Shown: positions 27,580 through 36,372 of the stretch, piece after piece | Layout: each line of letters starts with the position of its first letter | How positions within the stretch are numbered: position 1 is the stretch's first letter | Made by a program: the position numbers and the translations under genes | The notes under the pieces: model-generated | The model's input: the letters and a program-made list of their open reading frames with translations, nothing else | What the model was told of the DNA's origin: nothing | Databases searched by the model: none | Source of the DNA: Clostridiaceae bacterium | Lineage (GTDB): Bacteria; Bacillota; Clostridia; Saccharofermentanales; Saccharofermentanaceae | NCBI GenBank assembly: GCA_012729635.1 | Contig: JAAYCT010000012.1 | Location: 1-64,000 of the forward strand | DNA length: 64,000 nucleotides | Direction: 5' to 3'

Positions 27580-27909
27580 TAATTCTTTTTATCGGAAGAA
27601 CGCGTTGACGGAGAAAAGTAGCCCGTGACGGCCGGACAGAGAGAATGGGTCGATGACTGAGAGCCCGTTCACGAATCGGATCGAAGCGAAGTTCACTCTC
27701 GAGCGGATTGACGGAACCATTCCTTTTGGAGTGCAGTAGGTGAATACGGAGGTCCTCCGTTACAGGGATGAGGGCATAGAATCGTGTAAATGCGGTCAGT
27801 GCCTTAAAGAGAGCGACATACATCCGTAAGGAGCGTTGTCGAAGATGGGTGGTACCGCGGTTTTTTCGTCCCATTGCCGGATCGGATTCGATACGGCAAT
27901 GGGATTTTT
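27580..27909 (+). promoter_or_regulatory. T-box leader, probably tRNA-Phe responsive
   Basis: T-box features appear in order: AGTA (27617-27620), the stem I distal region with AGAGAG...GATGACTGAGAGCCC (27638-27665), and GAAG-TTC-ACTCTCGAGC, where TTC at 27692-27694 sits in the specifier position (Phe codon UUC). A stem III-like hairpin ACGGAGG/CCTCCGT lies near 27750. The T-box proper, TGGGTGGTACCGCG, is at 27846-27859. A strong terminator follows. Uncharged tRNA-Phe should pair with the specifier and T-box, form the antiterminator and allow transcription of the operon. The specifier assignment is by alignment to the usual motif, not by folding. Confidence 0.9.
27870..27909 (+). terminator. 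T-box regulated terminator
   Basis: CCCATTGCCG (27870-27879) pairs with CGGCAATGGG (27894-27903) and is followed by ATTTTTATTT. The left arm overlaps bases needed for the antiterminator with the T-box sequence, so the two structures are exclusive. Confidence 0.88.
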
Positions 27910-27947
27910 ATTTGATCATACGGTTTATCGGAGAAGGGAGAAAGAAA

Positions 27948-29270
27948 ATGGCCAGAAAAGAGATCAAAACCTATATTTGGGATTTAGCGGCGGAGTGTAT
28001 GTCCCAAGAGCAACTGCATGAGGTTCAAAGCAAGAGACTGGTCGACTGCGTCCGGAGAATGTACGATAAAGTGCCGTACTATCGCAAAAAAATGGACGAC
28101 GCCGGTATCGTGCCGGAGGATATCCGGGACGTGGACGATCTTCCGAAACTTCCGTTCACCGATAAGTATGATTTTCGAGACAATTATCCGTTCGGAACCT
28201 TGGCGGTACCGCGCGAGGAAATCGTCCGTTTTCACGCGTCATCGGGAACAACCGGCAGAATGAAGGTGGTCGGTTATACCCGGAACGACATCGATTTGTG
28301 GACGGATTGTCTTTGCCGGTCGATGGCCCGCTGCGGCGTGGAAAAGGGAGATCTCGTTCATATCGCTTACGGGTACGGATTGTTCACGGGCGGGTTGGGT
28401 CCTCATTACGCATGTGATCGAATGGGGGCGACGGCGATTCCCGTATCGGGAGGAAACACGCCCCGACAGATCCAGATTCTTCGCGAATGGCAGCCGAATG
28501 TGATTTTGTGCACGCCTTCCTACATGCTGCATCTGGCGGATAAAATGAATGAGATGGGTGTAGCGCGGGATGAATTAAATCTTAAATGCGGTATTTTCGG
28601 AGCCGAACCCTGGACGGTCGAAATGAGAGATCAGATTGAAGAGAAGCTCGGGCTCCGCGCTTTTGACATATACGGACTTTCGGAAATTCTGGGACCCGGA
28701 GTCGGCTGTGCCTGCGATCAATCAGATCTGATTCATCTGGAGGCGGACCACTTCATCCCCGAAATCGTTGACCCGGAGACCGGTAAACCTTTGCCGGAGG
28801 GTGAATTGGGAGAATTGGTGTTCTCATCCGTAACCAAGGAAGGAACGCCGCTTCTTCGATACAACACGCATGACCTGACGCGTATCTATTACGGAAAATG
28901 TGAATGCGGAAGAACAATGCCCCGCATGGAAAAAGTGACGGGAAGAGCGGATGACATGCTTATTATTCGCGGGGTTAATGTTTTCCCGACGCAAATCGAA
29001 GCGGTCATGCTTGCGTACAGTCAGGTGGAGCCGCATTATATCATCGTGATCGACCGGGTGGATAATCTCGATCGGATGACGGTTAAGGTAGAAATGTCAA
29101 ATGCTTTTTTCTCGGACTCGGTTAAGGAAATCGAGACGATCGAAAGGAAATTGGCGAATGATATCGCTTCGATTACGGGCGTTCACGCACGGATCGTTCT
29201 TTGCGAGCCGAGGTCCCTGCCGAGATCGGAAGGGAAAATCAAGCGGGTTTACGACGAGAGATTTAAGTAG
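27948..29270 (+). CDS. paaK: Phenylacetate-CoA ligase family enzyme
   Basis: This 440-residue adenylate-forming enzyme would make phenylacetyl-CoA or another arylacetyl-CoA from the acid, ATP and CoA. ATG 27948 follows AAGGGAGAAAG; a longer frame runs into the T-box terminator and is not real. Motifs are FHASSGTTGRMKVVGYT (ATP-binding), YGLSEILGPGVGC, RADDMLIIRGVNVFPTQIE and a C-terminal SEGKIKRVYDER. It is the first gene behind the Phe T-box. In anaerobes, PaaK-like ligases often work with indolepyruvate ferredoxin oxidoreductase, linking arylacetates to aryl-pyruvates; iorAB is not in this window. Confidence 0.88.
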   Translation: MARKEIKTYIWDLAAECMSQEQLHEVQSKRLVDCVRRMYDKVPYYRKKMDDAGIVPEDIRDVDDLPKLPFTDKYDFRDNYPFGTLAVPREEIVRFHASSGTTGRMKVVGYTRNDIDLWTDCLCRSMARCGVEKGDLVHIAYGYGLFTGGLGPHYACDRMGATAIPVSGGNTPRQIQILREWQPNVILCTPSYMLHLADKMNEMGVARDELNLKCGIFGAEPWTVEMRDQIEEKLGLRAFDIYGLSEILGPGVGCACDQSDLIHLEADHFIPEIVDPETGKPLPEGELGELVFSSVTKEGTPLLRYNTHDLTRIYYGKCECGRTMPRMEKVTGRADDMLIIRGVNVFPTQIEAVMLAYSQVEPHYIIVIDRVDNLDRMTVKVEMSNAFFSDSVKEIETIERKLANDIASITGVHARIVLCEPRSLPRSEGKIKRVYDERFK

Positions 29271-29359
29271 GAGTGAGCGGACGCAGCCGTTCGATTGAAT
29301 CCGAACGGCATAAGTCGATGGCGCGCACAAGGCAGTACGGAAGAGAAGAGGTAATCGGT

Positions 29360-30472
29360 ATGGCCGACAGCAAACGAAGTGAAACGAAGGATGAGGCAAT
29401 ATCGCGTGTCGGTATTTTCGGACTGGGATTAATCGGAGGATCGCTTGCGAAAGCCCTTCGAATCAAAGCCGGGATTCCGTATATCGTCGCGATCGATATC
29501 GATGCCGATTCCGGGAAACGGGCGATTGAGGAACAGATCATCGATCGTTTCGCTTCGCCCCAGGAAGGTCTTGATCTTTTTAACGATCTGGATTTGGTAT
29601 TGCTGTGCGCTCCGACATCGGTAATCGAGAAACGGATTCCCGAGTTTGCGCGGTTGAATATCGGAATTATCTCCGATGTCGGCTCGGTCAAAGAGCCGGT
29701 TATGGATCAGGTTACCCTGCCTAATTTTGTCGGCGGACACCCGATGGCCGGCTCCGAAAGACACGGATATGCCTGCTCGAACGCCTCGCTTTTTGAAAAT
29801 GCTCCGTATGTTTTATGTGTCGGAAAAACCTGCGAGGTTTCTGCGGTACGACTGATTCTTCTGGAAGATTTGATTCGGAAAATCGGAGCGTTCCCGTTAC
29901 GGATGGATGCCAAAGAGCACGATCGGCGAGTGGCGACGATTTCGCATCTCCCTCATATCGCTGCGTCGGCACTTTCTCTTCTTGCGGCACAGCTTGACGA
30001 CGGACAGCTGGCGGCACTTGCCGCGGGTGGGTTTCGGGACATTACCCGGATTGCTTCCTCGGACCCGGCGCTTTGGGCGGAAATTACCGAGGCGTCCGCA
30101 AAAAGACTCGTTCCGGTTCTTGCTTCGTACATCGACCTTTTATCCGGAATTCGCGATAAGTTGTCCGCGGGCGATAAACGAGCGGTCGAAGCGTTCTTTG
30201 CGCAGGCGGCTCATTTTCGAAACAGCCTTCCGACGGTCGGCAGAGGTGCTTTGGACGCGACGAGTTCACTGACCGTTTATTTGGAAGACAAGCCCGGTCA
30301 GCTCGGAATGATTTCGACCATTCTCGGTCGGGAGAATATCAATATCCGGAATATCAATATCCGAAATTTTCGGACATATGAAGGCGGACAGCTTCATCTT
30401 CTTCTCGAAAACAGCGCACAGGCCGTGCGTGCATACTCGATCCTGAAGGAGGCCGGCTATGAGTGCGATTAG
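29360..30472 (+). CDS. tyrA: Prephenate dehydrogenase with ACT domain
   Basis: This 370-residue enzyme converts prephenate to 4-hydroxyphenylpyruvate with NAD(P)+ for tyrosine. ATG 29360 with AAGAGG upstream is preferred; the frame is open back to GTG 29273. The Rossmann motif GIFGLGLIGGSLAKAL, then SDVGSVKEPV, GGHPMAGSERHG and ATISHLPHIAASAL, are family hallmarks. Residues about 295-370 form an ACT domain (LTVYLEDKPGQLGMISTILG), the usual site of feedback control by an aromatic amino acid. It overlaps the next gene by 14 bases. Confidence 0.93.
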   Translation: MADSKRSETKDEAISRVGIFGLGLIGGSLAKALRIKAGIPYIVAIDIDADSGKRAIEEQIIDRFASPQEGLDLFNDLDLVLLCAPTSVIEKRIPEFARLNIGIISDVGSVKEPVMDQVTLPNFVGGHPMAGSERHGYACSNASLFENAPYVLCVGKTCEVSAVRLILLEDLIRKIGAFPLRMDAKEHDRRVATISHLPHIAASALSLLAAQLDDGQLAALAAGGFRDITRIASSDPALWAEITEASAKRLVPVLASYIDLLSGIRDKLSAGDKRAVEAFFAQAAHFRNSLPTVGRGALDATSSLTVYLEDKPGQLGMISTILGRENINIRNINIRNFRTYEGGQLHLLLENSAQAVRAYSILKEAGYECD

Positions 30473-31829
30473 GATCGGTCTGGTCGGTCACCCCCTCGGG
30501 CACAGTATGTCCCCGTACATCCACGAGCGAATCATGGAAGCGGTCGGAATCCCGGGCCGGTACGAGCTTTTTGATATTGATCCGGAACAGATGGATCATT
30601 ATTTGCCCGTCTTGCTTCGGGACTTGCACGGATTCAATTGTACGATTCCTTATAAAGAGCGGATCATCGGGCATCTGGAAGGATTGGATTCGGTTTCCCA
30701 AAGACTTAAGGCGGTTAACACCGTCTTTGAGCGTCGAGGCTATAACACCGATCGCGACGGATTCTCTGCATGTAAAATCGAGCTTTCCGGGAAAAGAGTC
30801 TTACTTATCGGATCGGGGGGAGTCGCGCGAATGCTCGCCTTTGAGGCCGCGGATGCCGATGCCGAGATTTCAATTCTCGGCATCGATCGGGTTCAGACCG
30901 AAAAGCTGATCGGAGATATCCGGCCGTTCGCGCGATCGGTCCATAGAGTCGATTCCGACGAAGAAGCCGCCGGTTTTGCTCCGGAGGTCGTCATCAATGC
31001 AACCCCGCTCGGGATGTGGCCGAAGGTATCCGGGAAACCCTCCTTCTCCGATTTCATCACCCGAGGAACACGTGTTTTTGACACGGTTTATAATCCCCCG
31101 GCCACCCGAATGGTTCTTATATCGCGCAAAAAAGGAGCCGTCGCCACGGGCGGATTACCGATGCTGTTTTTTCAGGCTTTGGCCGCACAGAGAATTTGGA
31201 GCCCGGGCGTGAATTTCGATGTGAAAAGATTGCTGCCGATTTTGGATGATCTGCCTCGTGAAATGCTTAAGAAATCACCGATTAAAATCTTGATTACGGG
31301 ATTTATGGGATGTGGAAAAACGACCGTGGGAAGAAGAATCGCCGAGATTCTGAAGATACCGTTCATCGACACGGACGAACAGATCAAGCGGATTTGCGGA
31401 TGCGACATCACGGAGATTTTCGAGCGTGACGGAGAGGGTTCGTTCCGAAGGCTTGAGACGGATGTTTCGCGTGAGTATCTTGCGCGCGCCGGTTCATGTG
31501 TCATTGCGTCGGGAGGCGGGATGATCATGCAACATGAAAATCAGGCGCTGATTGAGGAATTCGGAGCGATGAATGTGTTTCTTCATGTTCCGATCGAGTC
31601 GCTGTGGGAGCGGATCCGTCTGGATCGGAGTCGTCCGCTCGCCGGAAATCCGGACGAGTCGGAGGGCGACCGATTTACAAAGGTGGCACGCCTTTTCGAG
31701 GCGCGGCTGCCGGAGTATAACAAAAATGCGGACTTAATCATCCATGCGGACCGTGATCCCGAGCTGGTTGCCCGGGCGGCGGTAAACGCTCTCGGATACG
31801 GAGGATACGATTATGATACTGGTTCTTAA
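30459..31829 (+). CDS. aroE/aroK: Fused shikimate dehydrogenase-shikimate kinase
   Basis: This 456-residue protein carries two consecutive shikimate steps. Residues 1 to about 268 are AroE: GHPLGHSMSPY, catalytic Lys66 in CTIPYKE, AVNT (85-88), NTDRDG (96-101), NADPH fold GSGGVAR, INATPLGM and GGLPMLFFQA. Residues about 274-456 are AroK: P-loop GFMGCGKTT (281-289), DTDEQI, SGGGMI (351-356) and the lid Arg region RSRPLAG. The linker is only about ten residues. AAGGAGG precedes ATG 30459 inside the end of tyrA, and the 3' end overlaps aroF by 17 bases. Confidence 0.93.
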   Translation: MSAIRIGLVGHPLGHSMSPYIHERIMEAVGIPGRYELFDIDPEQMDHYLPVLLRDLHGFNCTIPYKERIIGHLEGLDSVSQRLKAVNTVFERRGYNTDRDGFSACKIELSGKRVLLIGSGGVARMLAFEAADADAEISILGIDRVQTEKLIGDIRPFARSVHRVDSDEEAAGFAPEVVINATPLGMWPKVSGKPSFSDFITRGTRVFDTVYNPPATRMVLISRKKGAVATGGLPMLFFQALAAQRIWSPGVNFDVKRLLPILDDLPREMLKKSPIKILITGFMGCGKTTVGRRIAEILKIPFIDTDEQIKRICGCDITEIFERDGEGSFRRLETDVSREYLARAGSCVIASGGGMIMQHENQALIEEFGAMNVFLHVPIESLWERIRLDRSRPLAGNPDESEGDRFTKVARLFEARLPEYNKNADLIIHADRDPELVARAAVNALGYGGYDYDTGS

Positions 31830-32829
31830 AAACGGAGTAACAAAGGAAAAAACGGAAAACTTATGCGCCTTCCTCGAAAAGAATTACGGCGTTCAGACCA
31901 ATACGATTTACGGCAGTCAGACGACGATTATCGGATTAGTCGGGGACACCAGTGCCGTCGAGATCGAAGCGATGCAGATGCTCGAGGAGGTCGATCGCGT
32001 CATGAAGGTTCAGGAGCCTTACAAGCGAGCGAACCGAAAATTCCACCCCGACAACACGGTTGTCCCGATCGGTGATATTGAGATTGGCACGGATCGAATC
32101 ATTATTTGTGCGGGACCGTGCTCGGTCGAATCCGAGGAACAGGTCCTTGAGATTGCCGAAGCGGTAAAAACATCCGGCGCGACGCTCTTTCGCGGAGGCG
32201 CATTCAAACCGAGAACATCTCCCTATGCCTTTCAGGGGCTGAAGGCGGAGGGCCTTATGTACCTGAAGCGCGCGCGATTAAAGACCGGACTTCCGGTCGT
32301 GTCGGAAATTACCAATGCCGCTCAACTGGAGCTCTTTATCGAGTTTGTCGATGTTATTCAGGTGGGCGCCCGGAACATGCAGAACTTTGAGCTTTTAAAG
32401 GAGCTCGGTCGCATTTCGAAGCCGGTCCTTCTTAAAAGAGGGTTCGCCAACTCGATCGATGAGTTGCTGATGTCCGCCGAATATATCATGTCCGGCGGCA
32501 ATTCACGGATCATCCTTTGCGAACGCGGCATCCGGACTTTCGAGACATCGACGAGAAATACGCTGGATATCAGTGCGGTCCCGGTCCTGAAGGCAAGAAC
32601 ACACCTGCCGGTTGTCGTCGATCCGTCGCATGCGGGCGGAGCGGCGTGGCTTGTCGAGCCGCTCTCCAAGGCCGCCATTGCGGTCGGAGCAGACGGCCTG
32701 ATCATTGAAGTGCATAACGATCCGATTCATGCGCTGAGCGACGGCAAACAATCGCTGACTCCCGATGACTTTAACGATGTGATGAATCGTTTGCGTCCGG
32801 TTGCGGAATCGGTCGGAAGGTATATTTAG
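31813..32829 (+). CDS. aroF: 3-deoxy-7-phosphoheptulonate synthase, type I beta
   Basis: This 338-residue enzyme condenses phosphoenolpyruvate and erythrose 4-phosphate, the first shikimate step. Residues 1 to about 70 are the ferredoxin-like regulatory domain (MILVLKNGVTKEKTENLCAF) found in Thermotoga-type enzymes, where Tyr or Phe binds and inhibits. The barrel follows: IICAGPCSVES, FRGGAFKPRTSPYAFQG, VGARNMQNF, LLKRG, and VVDPSHAGG. Thus both transcription (T-box) and activity may respond to aromatic amino acids. It starts 17 bases inside the aroE/aroK gene. Confidence 0.95.
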   Translation: MILVLKNGVTKEKTENLCAFLEKNYGVQTNTIYGSQTTIIGLVGDTSAVEIEAMQMLEEVDRVMKVQEPYKRANRKFHPDNTVVPIGDIEIGTDRIIICAGPCSVESEEQVLEIAEAVKTSGATLFRGGAFKPRTSPYAFQGLKAEGLMYLKRARLKTGLPVVSEITNAAQLELFIEFVDVIQVGARNMQNFELLKELGRISKPVLLKRGFANSIDELLMSAEYIMSGGNSRIILCERGIRTFETSTRNTLDISAVPVLKARTHLPVVVDPSHAGGAAWLVEPLSKAAIAVGADGLIIEVHNDPIHALSDGKQSLTPDDFNDVMNRLRPVAESVGRYI

Positions 32830-32984
32830 CGGATTCCGGATCATATCCGGCCGACGCTCGGGTGAAGTCTCTTCCCAACAGGCCAACAGGGATTTTCAGG
32901 CAAAATGTTGGGTGTTTGACCGGTTCATGGCATAATGAAATGGATGGCCGACGGCGGATTTACCGAAAGAAAAGGAGACGCAAA

Positions 32985-34046
32985 ATGCCCGATATCATGG
33001 CAAATACGAATAACGGAAATTATCCGATCTTTATTCAGTCCGGGAAGTTGGACCGATTAGGAGAAATTGCGGCCTCTTGTGTTAAGGGTCGAAAAGCCTT
33101 CGTCGTAACAGACTCGAACGTGGCACCTCTTTATCTCGTCCGTGCGGTCGATGCGCTGAAAAAGGAAGGGTTCTCGACGCCGTCCTGTACCGTTCCGGCC
33201 GGAGAGTCGTCAAAGAGCCGGGACATCCTGTTTATGCTTTTTGAACAATTCAATGCTGCGGGCGTCTCAAGGGCGGACGTGATTGTCGCCTTAGGTGGCG
33301 GCGTAATCGGTGATTTGACGGGATTTGCGGCCGCGTCCTACATGCGCGGCTGTCCTTTCATTCAGGTGCCGACGACGCTTTTGGCACAGGTGGACTCTTC
33401 GATCGGCGGAAAAACAGGCATTGATTTACCGTTCGGGAAGAATTTGGTCGGCGCGTTTTACCAACCCCGTGCCGTCCTGATTGATCCGTCGGTTCTTTCT
33501 ACGCTGACCCGATCCGTTACGGCGGAAGGAATGGCCGAGGTCATTAAATACGGCTGTATTCGTGATCGCTTGCTTTTCGAATCGATCGAAAAGGGGATGT
33601 CCGATTTGGAGTGGATGATTGAGCGATGTGTCCGGATCAAAACGACGGTCGTTCAAAACGACGAGTATGATACCGGAGAGCGAATGCTTTTGAACTTCGG
33701 ACACACGATCGGTCACGCAATCGAAAAAGTATCCGGGTACTCCGGAATATCGCACGGCGAGGCGGTTGCAATCGGTATGGTCTATGCGGCCAAAACAGGC
33801 GAAAGTTTCGGACATACCGAGAAGGGTACCGCGGAACGAATTCGCAAGCTGTTAAAGAAATGGCAATTGCCGGTTCAAACCCACATTCCGGTCGAAGAGA
33901 TTTTTGACGCGATGATGTCGGATAAGAAGCGCCTGACCGGAAAATTCTTCTTCGTGTTTCTTTCCCGAATCGGAGAAGCTTCCGCGATTCCGACCGAAAA
34001 GGACTCGTTGTTTGAACGGATGAAAGGTGTATGGGATGATGAATAG
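32985..34046 (+). CDS. aroB: 3-dehydroquinate synthase
   Basis: This 353-residue NAD- and metal-dependent cyclase makes dehydroquinate from DAHP. ATG 32985 follows AAAGGAGACG; the longer frame to 32862 has no ribosome site. Motifs are GGGVIGDLTGFAA, QVPTTLLAQVDSSIGGKTGID, KNLVGAFYQP, the metal ligands in EVIKYG (Glu) and NFGHTIGHAIE, and HGEAVAIGM. It follows aroF after 155 bases, the largest gap downstream of tyrA; TTGGGT-17-CATAAT at about 32908-32936 could be a weak internal promoter. It overlaps aroA by 11 bases. Confidence 0.95.
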   Translation: MPDIMANTNNGNYPIFIQSGKLDRLGEIAASCVKGRKAFVVTDSNVAPLYLVRAVDALKKEGFSTPSCTVPAGESSKSRDILFMLFEQFNAAGVSRADVIVALGGGVIGDLTGFAAASYMRGCPFIQVPTTLLAQVDSSIGGKTGIDLPFGKNLVGAFYQPRAVLIDPSVLSTLTRSVTAEGMAEVIKYGCIRDRLLFESIEKGMSDLEWMIERCVRIKTTVVQNDEYDTGERMLLNFGHTIGHAIEKVSGYSGISHGEAVAIGMVYAAKTGESFGHTEKGTAERIRKLLKKWQLPVQTHIPVEEIFDAMMSDKKRLTGKFFFVFLSRIGEASAIPTEKDSLFERMKGVWDDE

Positions 34047-35331
34047 CGAAACCCCGGACAGGAGCTGTTCCCGGGGCAAAATGATCGAAATTATGCCCGG
34101 GGGTCTGGTGGGAGATGTTCGGCCGCCGCTCTCCAAAAGTCTTTTGCATCGGGCCCTGATTCTTTCCATGCTTGCGGGCGATTTGGGTCAGGTCATCATC
34201 CCGGAAGAGTCGATTTCGGAGGATATTTCCGCTACGCTCCAATGCCTTATGACGATTATGAAATCGGATGACGGGGATGAAATAGAACTCTTTTGCAACG
34301 AGTCGGGATCGACGCTCCGATTTTTGATTCCGCTGGTTGCGGTTCTCGGGCGCACGGCCGTTTTCACGGGCGTGGGAAGATTGCCGAGAAGACCGCTTCG
34401 GGAATACGAGCGGATTTTCAAAGGTTCCGGAGTACGACTGGAATTTCCCGACGGCGATCATTATCTTCCGCTTCGCGTAAGCGGTCGTCTTCCGGCCGGT
34501 CGCTATGAGGTTCCGGGCAATGTAAGTTCGCAGTACATTACCGGGCTGTTGCTTGCCTTGTCCGCGGCGACCGGAAATTCGGAGATTGTCATTACCACAA
34601 AGCTTGAATCCGAACCGTATATTGAAATGACCCGGGATGTTATGCGTGCGTTCGGCGTTTTTACATCGAAGAATGAAAACGTCTATACGGTCGGCGGAGG
34701 GCAGAGGTTTTTTCGTGAAAAACCGTATATTGCCGAACCGGATTTTTCGCATGCCGCCTTCTGGTATGTCGCGAATTATCTCGGCTCGGGCATCGACATT
34801 CTCGATATGTCGCCTTGTTCTTCGCAGGGTGACAGCGAGATTATTCCGCTTCTGGGTGCACTGAAAGATTACTCCGCATCGCCCAATGCCCGATCGAAAA
34901 ATTCCTGCTTCACCGTTGATGCTTCACAGGTGCCGGATTTAATCCCGGTATTGTCCGTCGCTTGCGCGGGGACTTTTTGCACATCCCGAATCATTAACGC
35001 GGAGCGATTGCGGCTTAAGGAGTGCGATCGCCTGGCCGCGACGCGCGATATGCTCACGCGTCTCGGAGTGAAAACCGAACAGAACGATGATGAATTATGG
35101 ATATTCGGAGCGCAACATGATCCCGGTGAGCCGATATTTGCATCCTGTGTCATCGAATCGTACGCAGACCATCGTCTTGTAATGGCCGCCGCTGTTGCGG
35201 CAACTCGCGCTGCGGGCCCGGTCCGGATCACGGACTATAGCGCGGTAAACAAATCCTATCCGGACTTTTTTCGTGATTTCAGGAGAATGGGAGGGAAAGC
35301 CGATGAGCTCGATTTGGGGAAACAAGGTTAA
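34036..35331 (+). CDS. aroA: 5-enolpyruvylshikimate-3-phosphate synthase
   Basis: This 431-residue enzyme adds enolpyruvate from PEP to shikimate 3-phosphate. ATG 34036, with AAAGGTG upstream, is preferred over GTG 34027; both lie inside the end of aroB. Motifs are PPLSKSLLHRALI, NESGSTLRFLIPL, GRLPRRPLREY, PGNVSSQYITGLLLAL, RLRLKECDRLAAT and SYADHRLVMAAA. Glyphosate sensitivity class cannot be settled by eye. It overlaps aroC by 29 bases. Confidence 0.94.
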   Translation: MMNSETPDRSCSRGKMIEIMPGGLVGDVRPPLSKSLLHRALILSMLAGDLGQVIIPEESISEDISATLQCLMTIMKSDDGDEIELFCNESGSTLRFLIPLVAVLGRTAVFTGVGRLPRRPLREYERIFKGSGVRLEFPDGDHYLPLRVSGRLPAGRYEVPGNVSSQYITGLLLALSAATGNSEIVITTKLESEPYIEMTRDVMRAFGVFTSKNENVYTVGGGQRFFREKPYIAEPDFSHAAFWYVANYLGSGIDILDMSPCSSQGDSEIIPLLGALKDYSASPNARSKNSCFTVDASQVPDLIPVLSVACAGTFCTSRIINAERLRLKECDRLAATRDMLTRLGVKTEQNDDELWIFGAQHDPGEPIFASCVIESYADHRLVMAAAVAATRAAGPVRITDYSAVNKSYPDFFRDFRRMGGKADELDLGKQG

Positions 35332-36370
35332 AATCAGTTTGTTCGGAGAATCGCATGGCGTCGGGATCGGCGCGGTGATTGACGGATTGCCTGCCGGATA
35401 CGCGATTGATCTGGAGCGCGCGAACCGGCACATGAAGCGCAGAAGTCCGGGATACCAACCCGGAGCGACGGCGCGAAGAGAAGAAGACCGGGTTCGGATT
35501 TTGTCCGGCCTCTATATGGACAAAACGACGGGGACCCCGCTTTGCGCATTGATTGAGAATCACGATACGAAATCCGCCGATTACAGCAAAATATCCGCTA
35601 AACCCCGCCCCGGACATGCCGATCTGACGGGATTGGCTCGTTATGAGGGATCAAATGACCCGCGCGGCGGGGGACATTTTTCGGGAAGACTGACCGCTCC
35701 GCTCACCTTTGCCGGAGCTTTAGCGCTCCAGATTCTCGAAAGCCGGGGCGTGATCGTTCGCGCCCACATATACAGCATCGGTACGATTGAAGATACTCCC
35801 TACGACCCGATGAAAATCCCCAAGGATTGCTCGGAGCATTCCATTCCGGTGATATCGGAAGGGCAGGGACTAAAGATGAGAGAATTGATTGAGACACTTC
35901 GAAATGAACTCGATTCGGTCGGCGGTGTGATCGAATGTATCGTTACCGGATTTCCTGCGGGTCTGGGCCGTCCGATTTTTGACAATATCGAGAGCCGTTT
36001 GTCTTCGATTATTTTCGGGATTCCGGCCGTTAAGGGCATTGAATTCGGGCGGGGATTCGGCGTTTCAAGTCAGAAAGGATCCACGAACAACGACGAACCG
36101 TACATGACCGAAAGAGGAATCCGTCTCCGGACGAACCATGCGGGAGGAATCGAAGGCGGAATTACGAACGGTATGCCGATTTTGCTTCGGTGTGCCTTTA
36201 AGCCGACCCCTTCCATCGGCAAACAGCAGAACACGGTCAATCTGGAAACGATGTCCGACGATACGATCGAAGTCGGCGGTCGTCACGATTCCTGTATCGT
36301 TCCACGGGCGGTACCGGTGGTTGAGTCGGCGGTCGCCTTCGCTTTGCTGGACATCATGGAGGAGGGCTGA
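35303..36370 (+). CDS. aroC: Chorismate synthase
   Basis: This 355-residue FMN-dependent lyase makes chorismate from EPSP. ATG 35303 follows GGGAGGGAAAGC; the frame opens further to 35273 without support. Family motifs are the N-terminal GNKVKISLFGESHGVGIGAVIDGLPAG, RRSPGYQPGATARREEDRV, RPGHADLTG, DPRGGGHFSGRLTAP, and the C-terminal GGRHDSCIVPRAVPVVES. It is two bases before the next gene, so the two are surely co-transcribed. Confidence 0.95.
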   Translation: MSSIWGNKVKISLFGESHGVGIGAVIDGLPAGYAIDLERANRHMKRRSPGYQPGATARREEDRVRILSGLYMDKTTGTPLCALIENHDTKSADYSKISAKPRPGHADLTGLARYEGSNDPRGGGHFSGRLTAPLTFAGALALQILESRGVIVRAHIYSIGTIEDTPYDPMKIPKDCSEHSIPVISEGQGLKMRELIETLRNELDSVGGVIECIVTGFPAGLGRPIFDNIESRLSSIIFGIPAVKGIEFGRGFGVSSQKGSTNNDEPYMTERGIRLRTNHAGGIEGGITNGMPILLRCAFKPTPSIGKQQNTVNLETMSDDTIEVGGRHDSCIVPRAVPVVESAVAFALLDIMEEG

Positions 36371-36372
36371 GA

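Noticed and set aside
27849-27947. Extended N-terminus of PaaK
   Set aside because: It would be translated from the T-box antiterminator/terminator; the ATG at 27948 has a ribosome site and matches the family start.
32862-32984. Extended N-terminus of AroB
   Set aside because: The extra 41 residues are basic and unlike AroB; AAAGGAG sits correctly before ATG 32985.
33637-34752. 371-residue minus-strand frame across aroB and aroA
   Set aside because: It is antisense to two certain genes and has no recognisable domain.
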